A DNA stretch of 28,102 bases from a virus: IMG/VR virus record IMGVR_UViG_3300028897_000551, positions 1-28,102 of that record; one strand, given 5' to 3'. The position numbers and the translations under genes were made by a program. Shown in pieces: positions 5,570 to 10,881 of this stretch; position 1 is the stretch's first letter; each line of letters begins with the position of its first letter. The notes under the pieces are model-generated. The model saw nothing but the letters and a program-made list of their open reading frames with translations. It made no database searches and was not told the DNA's origin.

Positions 5570-5609
5570 TATACATTTTTGTTGCTTAACATTTTGGATA
5601 AAATGTATA
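5570..5609. promoter_or_regulatory. Operator-like cluster of ACATTTT half-sites, overlapping a possible second promoter
   Basis: TATACATTTT (5570-5579) is the exact reverse complement of AAAATGTATA (5600-5609). A third half-site ACATTTT at 5589-5595 forms a tighter dyad with AAAATGT at 5600-5606 around GGAT. The tight dyad lies between TTGCTT (5582-5587) and TATATT (5606-5611), which could be a second rightward promoter with an 18-bp spacer. A bound dimer would block that promoter. Confidence 0.5.
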
Positions 5610-5648
5610 TTATAATTATATGCTTGTTTATCACAGCATTTTAGATTG

Positions 5649-5717
5649 GCATTAATCTCACTTCCGTGAGTGATGCATATCCGGGTCCAGGTTCTTAACA
5701 AGCATGCTGGGCCCGGA
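5649..5717. other. Two stem-loops just upstream of the first rightward gene
   Basis: The first has CTCAC (5657-5661) pairing with GTGAG (5666-5670) around TTCC, with an outer GCAT/ATGC (5649-5652 and 5673-5676). The second has TCCGGGTCCAG (5680-5690) pairing with CTGGGCCCGGA (5707-5717), 11 bp with one G-U pair, around a 16-nt loop. The second ends 18 nt before the start codon and so could influence translation of the first gene. Confidence 0.6.
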
Positions 5718-5734
5718 ACTTTATGGGGGAATTT

Positions 5735-5914
5735 ATGCATTATAAGATGATCCAAATCTCCGCTTACGAGCCCCTAACATCATTTATAAAAGATGAATTA
5801 ATTAAGATTTTGAGTTCAAAAAACCGAATTGAATTTCATGTTGATGATGTCTTTGAAAACAACCCTTTTATAATCGTTGTTGAGTCGGATGGTGCAGATG
5901 AAGATATGGTTTAA
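5735..5914 (+). CDS. Hypothetical protein, first rightward gene (59 aa)
   Basis: The protein starts MHYKMIQISAYEPLTSFIKD and ends acidic (VVESDGADEDMV). I know no family for it. I chose ATG 5735, preceded by GGGGGA at a good distance; a Met codon further upstream overlaps that site. Its end overlaps the initiator gene by 17 bp, so the two are likely coupled. As first gene after a long structured leader it could be regulatory. Confidence 0.6.
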   Translation: MHYKMIQISAYEPLTSFIKDELIKILSSKNRIEFHVDDVFENNPFIIVVESDGADEDMV

Positions 5915-6638
5915 GCATTATAATAATGCACACACCAAAAGAGCATTAATTGAGCTAGAAGAAAAGTTTGGTTTTCACAAAGGTTATTCCATGTATTTTA
6001 GGCTTATAGAATATTGCCATGCAACATGGGATGGCGCGGAGGATTATATTTTCACTGTTTCTAAGAACATTCTCGCTACATTCTTAGGATGTAAGTCGAA
6101 CGTTCTTCGAACGTTCTTAGAACGTTTGCAGAACCTAGAACAAATAAAACTAATTCAATTTGGGAACATCATCAGGATCAGCTTCCCTAAGCTGTTGGAA
6201 ATACAGGATAGAGACTCAAAATATACGCGTAATAAACGCGTTAAGGGCGCGCAAAAAACGACCCTAGATAAAGAAGAAGATAAAGAAGAAGATAAAGAAG
6301 AAGATAAAAATAAACAAAAAGAAAAAGTGTCTGTTAAGGAGTTTGAAAAATTATGGACGATATACCCTAAAAAAGACGGTAAGAAGGCTGCATTGCGGCA
6401 TTTTAAATCCAGTGTAAAGAACAAAGAAGATATTGGTAAAATTAAAATAGCATTGGATAATTATCTTTCTTGCAGCCAAGTAAAGAAAGGCTATATAAAA
6501 AACGGTTCCACGTGGTTTAATAATTGGGAGGATTGGATCGACTACAAGGAGGTTTCCCATGAAAGAAATAAAAGAAACAATGGAAAGATTAAAGAAAAAG
6601 ACTATTCAGCAGGAACCCCAACAGGATTTTTCGATTAA
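5898..6638 (+). CDS. DnaD-like phage replication initiator / replisome organiser
   Basis: The first about 100 residues (MKIWFKHYNNAHTKRALIEL, then KGYSMYFRLIEYCH) are the winged-helix domain seen in phage replisome organisers, with DNA-binding helices around residues 55-80. A charged linker with three DKEE units (about 124-137) leads to a C-terminal module with FEKLWTIYPKKDGKKAALRH (about 149-168) and NGSTWFNNWEDW, common in primosomal proteins that contact the helicase loader. I chose ATG 5898 because it begins the conserved domain. The gene for a DnaC-like loader follows with an overlap. An 11-bp iteron array lies inside the winged-helix coding region, as expected for an origin within an initiator gene. 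Confidence 0.8.
   Translation: MKIWFKHYNNAHTKRALIELEEKFGFHKGYSMYFRLIEYCHATWDGAEDYIFTVSKNILATFLGCKSNVLRTFLERLQNLEQIKLIQFGNIIRISFPKLLEIQDRDSKYTRNKRVKGAQKTTLDKEEDKEEDKEEDKNKQKEKVSVKEFEKLWTIYPKKDGKKAALRHFKSSVKNKEDIGKIKIALDNYLSCSQVKKGYIKNGSTWFNNWEDWIDYKEVSHERNKRNNGKIKEKDYSAGTPTGFFD
6065..6141. repeat. Array of seven 11-bp iterons inside the initiator gene; candidate replication origin
   Basis: Units start every 11 bp at 6065, 6076, 6087, 6098, 6109, 6120 and 6131. The best are GAACGTTCTTC and GAACGTTCTTA; GAACATTCTCG, CTACATTCTTA and GAACGTTTGCA are close, and the third and last are degenerate. The core GAACGTTC is itself a palindrome. Eleven is not a multiple of three, so the repeat is not explained by a peptide repeat, and each unit is one helical turn. 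Confidence 0.7.
6227..6244. repeat. 18-bp exact repeat, copy 1 (copy 2 at 14762-14779)
   Basis: GCGTAATAAACGCGTTAA occurs here and in the gene at 14604. Here the surrounding DNA reads ACGCGT, AATAA, ACGCGT, so two palindromic hexamers flank an AT spacer. In both genes the frame reads RNKRV. Confidence 0.8.
6267..6302. repeat. Three tandem 12-bp repeats
   Basis: GATAAAGAAGAA occurs three times in a row plus a partial copy, coding DKEE units in the linker of the initiator protein. The unit is in frame, so copy number changes would only alter linker length. Confidence 0.9.
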
Positions 6639-7272
6639 TATTGATTTATTAAAAATTCAGGAATATTCAAAAATTGGAATCGGAAAGAAATTTTATTCCA
6701 AAGATTTTGACTCTTTTATTGTCAAAACTGAAATTCAAAAACAAGCAAGGGAAAAAAGCATAAAATTTGTTGAAGACTACATGCATAATTCAGCAAGTGG
6801 ATTAATTTACATTGGGAAACCTGGAACCGGGAAGACTCATTTATGTTATTCTGTTTGCAAGGAAATTATTGAGCATGAAATTTCTAAAGCCGAATATCCA
6901 CAAGACTACAGTTCCAGAATTAGAATTTATAATATAACAAATTTGATAAACGACATAAAATCAACATATACTGGCAAGAGCACAAAAAGTGAATATGATA
7001 TTATGAATTTTTGTAAATCACTTAATTTGTTAATTTTGGATGATTTGGGAAAAGAATATTCAAAAATAGACGCTTTTGGGAATTCTTGGTTTAATGAAAA
7101 GTTGTATAAAATCATCAATGATCGATATGAAAATGAAAAGCCAATAATCATAACAACAAATTTTACAATTTTAGAATTAGAAAACAAAATTGATCCGGCA
7201 ATAATCAGCCGTTTAATAGAAATGTGCGATGGCATAAAATGCGATTGGGAGGATTACAGGAGGCTAAAATGA
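6559..7272 (+). CDS. dnaC-like: DnaC/IstB-type AAA+ helicase loader
   Basis: The 237-residue protein has Walker A GKPGTGKTH (86-94), Walker B LLILDDLG (157-164), sensor-1 TTN (199-201) and the SR arginine-finger pair (217-218). DnaC-type loaders open the replicative helicase ring and place it on the origin, driven by ATP. The N-terminus (MKEIKETMERLKKKT) is a charged helix of the kind that contacts the helicase. An AAGGAGG site precedes the ATG, and the gene overlaps the initiator gene. No phage helicase gene is in the window, so host DnaB is the likely partner. Confidence 0.88.
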   Translation: MKEIKETMERLKKKTIQQEPQQDFSINIDLLKIQEYSKIGIGKKFYSKDFDSFIVKTEIQKQAREKSIKFVEDYMHNSASGLIYIGKPGTGKTHLCYSVCKEIIEHEISKAEYPQDYSSRIRIYNITNLINDIKSTYTGKSTKSEYDIMNFCKSLNLLILDDLGKEYSKIDAFGNSWFNEKLYKIINDRYENEKPIIITTNFTILELENKIDPAIISRLIEMCDGIKCDWEDYRRLK

Positions 7273-7436
7273 ATGAATTATTGGTATTAAATGGAAACGA
7301 GAAGTTTAAAGTAAATGCAAGACTGTTGCATGAAAAGCTGGAAGTTAAAACTGAAAATCATGAAGGAGGCTGGTGTTGTTTCAAAAGATTGTCAAGAGGA
7401 AATTTTAAAAAACTATTTGGCATTTCTTGGCTCTAA
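7269..7436 (+). CDS. AntA/AntB-like N-terminal fragment (55 aa), possibly frameshifted
   Basis: The first half (MNELLVLNGNEKFKVNARLL, then HEKLEVKTENHE) resembles the start of AntA/AntB antirepressor domains, which read VNARELHxFLxVKT. The second half (GGWCCFKRLSRGN) no longer resembles the family and looks like an out-of-frame reading, whereas the overlapping frame from 7360 looks like ordinary protein. The gene may therefore be a truncated antirepressor, or a single gene split by an indel near 7360. The start overlaps the loader stop by ATGA. Confidence 0.45.
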   Translation: MNELLVLNGNEKFKVNARLLHEKLEVKTENHEGGWCCFKRLSRGNFKKLFGISWL

Positions 7437-7506
7437 AAATTATATTCCTAATGGGGAAATAAAAAAGTGTAGGGCTAAGGCACTAGAAATATATAACAAC
7501 ATATAA
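7360..7506 (+). CDS. Small hypothetical protein (48 aa) overlapping the AntA-like fragment
   Basis: It starts MKEAGVVSKDCQEEILKNYL and continues LGSKNYIPNGEIKKC, with sensible helix-turn composition. No ribosome site is clear before the ATG. It may be a separate overlapping gene or the original C-terminal part of the gene at 7269 in another frame. Confidence 0.5.
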   Translation: MKEAGVVSKDCQEEILKNYLAFLGSKNYIPNGEIKKCRAKALEIYNNI

Positions 7507-7527
7507 GGTGAGACTAAAGGAGGGGGA

Positions 7528-8016
7528 ATGAAAATTCACTGTAAGTATGATGAGCTGGTTTCTATTATTGATCTAAAAAAACTGTTTAATCCTGAGAATC
7601 CTAATGATCATCCAGATGATCAGATTGATGTGTTAGCAGAGATTATTGAATACCAGGGTGTACGGCGCGAAGCAATTATTTCTAACAGGTCAAATATTCT
7701 AATACAGGGACATGGGCGGATATTGGCTGTCGAGAAGTTAGGATATGAACACTTCCCCGTGACCTTTCAGGACTATGAAGATGCTGACCAAGAATATGCC
7801 GATATGGTCGCTGATAATGCTATTAATCAAAGATCTATTTTAGATTTTAGTAAGATTAATATGAAGGTTCCAGATTTAGGGCCAGATTTTAATATGCAAT
7901 TATTGGGAATAAAAGATTTTGTTGTTGAAGCATTTGACCGTATATCTGAAAAAGAATTTGATGAGAACCTTGATACTGAACACGAATGTCCAAAATGTGG
8001 TTACAAATGGTCATAA
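7528..8016 (+). CDS. ParB/Srx-fold protein with C-terminal zinc ribbon
   Basis: Residues about 14-110 follow the ParB-like nuclease domain used by phage DNA-modification proteins: NPNDHPDDQIDVLAEIIEYQ, then NILIQGHGRILAVEKLGY with the GHGRILA signature (61-67), and EYADMVADNAIN. The C-terminus adds CPKCGYKW, a zinc knuckle (with another Cys pair partly missing). Stand-alone phage ParB proteins often sit beside methyltransferases, as here. A strong AAAGGAGGGGG site precedes the ATG. It is not a partition gene, since no ParA lies nearby. Confidence 0.82.
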   Translation: MKIHCKYDELVSIIDLKKLFNPENPNDHPDDQIDVLAEIIEYQGVRREAIISNRSNILIQGHGRILAVEKLGYEHFPVTFQDYEDADQEYADMVADNAINQRSILDFSKINMKVPDLGPDFNMQLLGIKDFVVEAFDRISEKEFDENLDTEHECPKCGYKWS

Positions 8017-8019
8017 TGA

Positions 8020-8124
8020 ATGATTGATTTCTTTAAATTATCAAAAGAAGAACAAAAATTAATTTTTCTTGTTATTGATGGATTAAAATTCAGAAAAATG
8101 TTTGGGAGAAATGATGGGATTTAA
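8020..8124 (+). CDS. Small ORF between ParB-like and methyltransferase genes (34 aa)
   Basis: It encodes MIDFFKLSKEEQKLIFLVID followed by a basic end. It fills the gap between two real genes and overlaps the methyltransferase start. No clear ribosome site is present, so coupling to the ParB-like gene is the best case for translation. Confidence 0.4.
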   Translation: MIDFFKLSKEEQKLIFLVIDGLKFRKMFGRNDGI

Positions 8125-8578
8125 AAATGGTAACAAAGACGGTAATCATTATTGGCTCACTCCACAAAACATATATCAAAAATTAAATGATGAGTTTGAA
8201 TTTGATTTTGATCCGTGTCCATATCCTTTGCCAAATGGTTTTGATGGTTTGACGTGTGAATGGGGGTCATCTAATTATGTCAACCCTCCATTTGGATCCA
8301 TCATTCATGAGGGCAAGAAAAAAGGCCCTACGGCATGGGCAAGAAAAGCAATCAAAGAATATGAGAAAGGCAAAAAGGTTGTGCTTGTATATCCTATTGC
8401 AAAATGGATACATATGCTGCTAGACAAGAGTGTTGATGTAAGGAACCTTGGCGATATTAGGTGGTGTTCAATTGAAAATGGAGAACAAGGGCCTGGAATA
8501 GGACAACACGTTGCTTGTTTTATTCTTGATCCAAACATCAGAGGTGAAGGAATGAGTGATTGTGTAACACTTGTATAA
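8114..8578 (+). CDS. dam-like: Phage DNA N6-adenine methyltransferase (Dam, phage type)
   Basis: The 154-residue protein has the phage Dam layout: WLTPQNIYQKLNDEFEFDFD followed by PCPYPLPNGFDGL, then EWGSSNYVNPPFG with the catalytic NPPF at 57-60, and VLVYPIAKW. The order and size fit the small phage-type DNA N6-adenine methyltransferases. It would methylate adenine in phage DNA, for instance to escape host restriction. The start is ATG 8114 (GGGAG five bases before it); an ATG at 8111 and a TTG further up are alternatives. Confidence 0.85.
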   Translation: MGFKNGNKDGNHYWLTPQNIYQKLNDEFEFDFDPCPYPLPNGFDGLTCEWGSSNYVNPPFGSIIHEGKKKGPTAWARKAIKEYEKGKKVVLVYPIAKWIHMLLDKSVDVRNLGDIRWCSIENGEQGPGIGQHVACFILDPNIRGEGMSDCVTLV

Positions 8579-8626
8579 CTGAAAGATATGAGTATAATTA
8601 TATTCAAGTTTAAAAAGGGGGGAAAT

Positions 8627-9379
8627 ATGTTGAAATGGCTTTTTTTATTATTTCTTGTTGCATGTGTCACTAAAGAAATAGAAACACAGCAACCACATGA
8701 ATATGCCGAGGCACCTGATCCTGAAATTTTTCAAAATGGGGAAGCCATAGGTTTAAGATGGAAAAAGCCCAAAGGAACAGATATTGCAGGATATTATATT
8801 TATGCATGGAAATATCTTAAACAAGAAAAGGGCTATTATTTCAAAAAAGAGAAGATATATGATGTTGGTCATAGGCTTCAGTATTATATTTATTATGAAA
8901 GTCCATATATTTATAAGATCTTTTTAAGATCGTATGACACAAGAGGCAACAAATCGTTTGCCAGCAAAGTTAAATTTTATCCCAGAAAACCAGATGATTG
9001 GGACGGCGGCATTATTATGATGAATCTTGATTTAATGGATCCGTGGACAGGAAGTCTTTACAAAACAGGAGAGGACATAACAATCGCATGGGATGGAAGT
9101 GCTGAATCAACCAAATATGAAGTAAAGATGCATTTCATTAATGATGATGCGCATATATCAACAACCAATTATGGTGAAACAGCAGAATGTACAATGACGA
9201 TGGAGCGTCCACATGGGATCGTAGGACTGTGCGAGTTTTTTGTAAGAGCTTATGCTAATGGCGAATGGAGTGAATGGGTATCTTCAGATAGTGAAATGGG
9301 CCAAGTAACAATTGACGGAGAACAACAATCTGGGAACTGGATTGTATATTGGATGCTTCCAGCACCAGTTTGGGAATGA
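8627..9379 (+). CDS. Secreted lipoprotein with two fibronectin type III-like domains
   Basis: The N-terminus MLKWLFLLFLVAC is a lipoprotein signal peptide with lipobox LVAC, so Cys13 would be lipid-modified. Residues about 28-125 (IGLRWKKPKGTDIAGYYIYA, then FLRSYDTRGNKSF) are an FN3-like sandwich, and a second one spans about 135-235 (ITIAWDGSAESTKYEVKM, FFVRAYANGEWSEW). I chose ATG 8627 because AAGGGGGG precedes it and the signal peptide starts there. A phage gene for a host-surface lipoprotein suggests superinfection exclusion, lysogenic conversion or an outer-membrane lysis role; none is proven. Confidence 0.75.
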   Translation: MLKWLFLLFLVACVTKEIETQQPHEYAEAPDPEIFQNGEAIGLRWKKPKGTDIAGYYIYAWKYLKQEKGYYFKKEKIYDVGHRLQYYIYYESPYIYKIFLRSYDTRGNKSFASKVKFYPRKPDDWDGGIIMMNLDLMDPWTGSLYKTGEDITIAWDGSAESTKYEVKMHFINDDAHISTTNYGETAECTMTMERPHGIVGLCEFFVRAYANGEWSEWVSSDSEMGQVTIDGEQQSGNWIVYWMLPAPVWE

Positions 9380-9392
9380 AAAGGAGGATTAA

Positions 9393-9746
9393 ATGAAGTT
9401 TTTGATTTTATTGATGTTTATTTGTAATTTATTGTTTGCCGAATACATTCAACCTAAAAAATTAACATGGGTGAATTCTACTTCAACAGACGTTGTAAAG
9501 CACAGATTATATCTTGTGCCAGAAGCTCAGGCAATTGATTATTTCAGCTCTCCACATGTGGATCTTGATGTCCCGATCAATGAATACACATTGCCGGGTG
9601 TTTTTACAATTGGAGAAGGTAATTATCGCGCTGGTATAGCTTCAATGGATGCCGCTGGAAACATATCTAACATAACGGAGAAAGTGTTCCCTTTGGATCA
9701 GACCCCACCGAACCCACCGACGAATCTTCAATTAGTCGATGGCTGA
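9393..9746 (+). CDS. Secreted FN3-like protein (117 aa), possible -1 frameshift donor
   Basis: MKFLILLMFICNLLFA is a Sec signal peptide. The rest is one FN3-like domain (LTWVNSTSTDVVKHRLYLVP, then YRAGIASMDAAGNISN) ending PPNPPTNLQLVDG, which looks like the first strand of a second domain cut short. A -1 reading frame from 9671 encodes a membrane anchor, and a CCCTTTG heptamer in phase at 9689-9695 could join the two. A strong AAAAGGAGG site precedes the ATG. It forms a pair with the lipoprotein upstream. Confidence 0.75.
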   Translation: MKFLILLMFICNLLFAEYIQPKKLTWVNSTSTDVVKHRLYLVPEAQAIDYFSSPHVDLDVPINEYTLPGVFTIGEGNYRAGIASMDAAGNISNITEKVFPLDQTPPNPPTNLQLVDG

Positions 9747-9826
9747 GAAAATATGTTAAATGGATTTTCGGTGGGCTTGCTGCTATAATATCAATATTGA
9801 TAGTCTTTTTTAGAAAGAAAAAATAA
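9671..9826 (+). other. Open -1 frame encoding a C-terminal membrane anchor (no start codon)
   Basis: This frame has no usable ATG but reads SDPTEPTDESSISRWLRKY, then a hydrophobic stretch (IFGGLAAIISILIVFF) and RKKK. That is a classic stop-transfer anchor. It is entered from the FN3 gene if ribosomes slip -1 at C-CCT-TTG (9689-9695); a GGAG lies eight bases upstream of the heptamer. The joined product would be 144 residues. Its TAA overlaps the next ATG (TAATG), which supports real translation. Confidence 0.5.
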
Positions 9827-9915
9827 TGGAGTGTCCATATTGCGGATCACATGCTGTTTTTCTTGACGACGAGAAAGAAGCCTTTTACTGCATGTATTGT
9901 TATAGTTGGTTTTAA
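9826..9915 (+). CDS. 29-residue zinc-ribbon peptide
   Basis: The ORF reads MECPYCGSHAVFLDD and ends FYCMYCYSWF, a full CxxC-x16-CxxC zinc ribbon in 29 residues. The ATG overlaps the stop of the membrane-anchor frame (TAATG). The complete four-Cys pattern makes chance unlikely. Function unknown. Confidence 0.65.
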   Translation: MECPYCGSHAVFLDDEKEAFYCMYCYSWF

Positions 9916-9917
9916 GC

Positions 9918-10121
9918 ATGAAAGATAAAAAACTGAAATTTGAATCAGTTTTATACAAAGGCGTTTTTTATAAAAACGAGAATAAATGGGAGGCTGGAAT
10001 AGGATATAATAGAAAATATATTATGTTAGGGCATTATAAAACAGAAATTGATGCAGCAAAGGCTTATGATAAAGCTGCTAGGAAAGAATATGGAGAGTTT
10101 GCTTACTTAAACTTTCCATAG
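9918..10121 (+). CDS. Stand-alone AP2 domain protein (67 aa)
   Basis: After a short lead (MKDKKLKFESVLYKGV), residues about 17-67 (NKWEAGIGYNRKYIMLGHY, then EIDAAKAYDKAARKEYGEFA, ending YLNFP) match the AP2 DNA-binding domain. In phages AP2 usually forms the DNA-recognition end of HNH homing endonucleases. No nuclease part is present, so this is either a remnant of such a gene or a free DNA-binding protein. Its end overlaps the minus-strand gene at 10078-10254 by 44 bp. Confidence 0.78.
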   Translation: MKDKKLKFESVLYKGVFYKNENKWEAGIGYNRKYIMLGHYKTEIDAAKAYDKAARKEYGEFAYLNFP

Positions 10122-10254
10122 TACCAATATCCTCAGTTAGCTCTAAGTTAAAGCTAGCACAGCACAATTCACAAACCAATTTATCGGTATCTTCGTTATA
10201 GTATAAATAGTATTTTAAACATAATGGACACTTGATAGATATAAAGTTGTACAC
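10078..10254 (-). CDS. Lone minus-strand zinc-ribbon protein (58 aa), probably leaderless GTG start
   Basis: The frame reads (V)YNFISIKCPLCLKYYLYY, then KLVCELCCASF and a helical tail. The CPLC and CELC pairs form a zinc ribbon. It is the only gene on this strand within a 22-kb plus-strand block. A near-consensus promoter ends at 10260, so the RNA should begin at about 10253, on the GTG itself, and no ribosome site fits. It could be a regulator expressed when the rest of the strand is silent, but that is inference. Confidence 0.55.
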   Translation of the reverse strand: MYNFISIKCPLCLKYYLYYNEDTDKLVCELCCASFNLELTEDIGTMESLSKQTLHILS

Positions 10255-10259
10255 CTCTA

Positions 10260-10289
10260 ATTGTACTTTTTAATCCATACCCATGTCAA
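10260..10289 (-). promoter_or_regulatory. Near-consensus minus-strand promoter
   Basis: On the minus strand, TTGACA (10289-10284) and TACAAT (10265-10260) are separated by 18 bp. Eleven of twelve consensus bases match. It faces the zinc-ribbon gene at 10254. Confidence 0.65.
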
Positions 10290-10314
10290 GCCGCACTGCG
10301 TTTTTAAATTTAAA

Positions 10315-10343
10315 TTGAAAATTTAAATAAGCTATATTATAAT
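10315..10343 (+). promoter_or_regulatory. Strong plus-strand promoter before the packaging genes
   Basis: TTGAAA (10315-10320), a 17-bp spacer and a perfect TATAAT (10338-10343). Transcription would start near 10350, giving a 49-nt leader ending in the box shared with 16354-16381. It is back to back with the minus-strand promoter at 10260-10289. Confidence 0.7.
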
Positions 10344-10370
10344 TAAAACACCTGAGTGGGGGGATCTTAT

Positions 10371-10398
10371 GAAATTCAATTTAAAATAGGAGTTTAAT
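10371..10398 (+). repeat. Leader box copy A (pairs with 16354-16381)
   Basis: GAAATTCAATTTAAAATAGG and the following AGT lead to the ATG. Of 28 aligned bases 23 match the leader of the capsid gene, and 21 of the first 23. It includes the dyad AAATT-C-AATTT and the ribosome site; GTGGGG lies just upstream in both. Confidence 0.6.
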
Positions 10399-10881
10399 AT
10401 GGGCGGAGAGAGCGTACAAGAGCAAGGTAAAAATGATTATAAAAATATAAAAAAATCGGGAATATCGGAGGAAAAAGAAACTGTGGAAATCCTGGCAGAG
10501 CCAAAGCGCATATATGCCAACCAAATGGAAATAGACAGTGATCTTTTTAAGCTCGAAGCCGCAGATATGCTTAAAAATTCATCATGGAACGATAAGGATC
10601 CAGTCATTGAAAAAGTTGTACATTGTCATTTTTTCAGGACATATGACTCAAACGGGAAAAAAATGAGTGAATGCAATAAGGTTGGTGGACATGGGCATGA
10701 AATAAAAATTTCTGTCGATGAGAACGGAAATTTTGTTGGAGAATGTAGCCCGGCCAAAGGGACAAAATTTGGTGACAACCATATTCACTATGTTAAATAT
10801 CTAAGATCCGACAGAGTAATGAGGCGCACAATAAGTGAAGACGCATCTAGGTATATAGCCAAAATGGAGAGTTACAAATAA
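10399..10881 (+). CDS. His/Cys-rich phage protein of unknown function (160 aa)
   Basis: After a charged N-terminus, the core has VVHCHFFRTYDSNGKKMSEC (about 74-93), GGHGHEIKIS and GECSPA, then DNHIHYVKYLRSDRV. The His and Cys are spaced like metal ligands. I have seen this HCH, GGHxH and HxHxV layout in phage proteins near terminase genes, with no assigned role. An AAATAGGAG site precedes the ATG. It opens the packaging transcript behind a strong promoter. Confidence 0.7.
   Translation: MGGESVQEQGKNDYKNIKKSGISEEKETVEILAEPKRIYANQMEIDSDLFKLEAADMLKNSSWNDKDPVIEKVVHCHFFRTYDSNGKKMSECNKVGGHGHEIKISVDENGNFVGECSPAKGTKFGDNHIHYVKYLRSDRVMRRTISEDASRYIAKMESYK

Noticed and set aside
5723-5734. Upstream Met codon for the first rightward gene
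   Set aside because: It overlaps the GGGGGA ribosome site of the ATG at 5735.
8588-8626. Upstream start for the FN3 lipoprotein (13 residues longer)
   Set aside because: It would put a charged leader before the signal peptide, and the strong AAGGGGGG site points to 8627.
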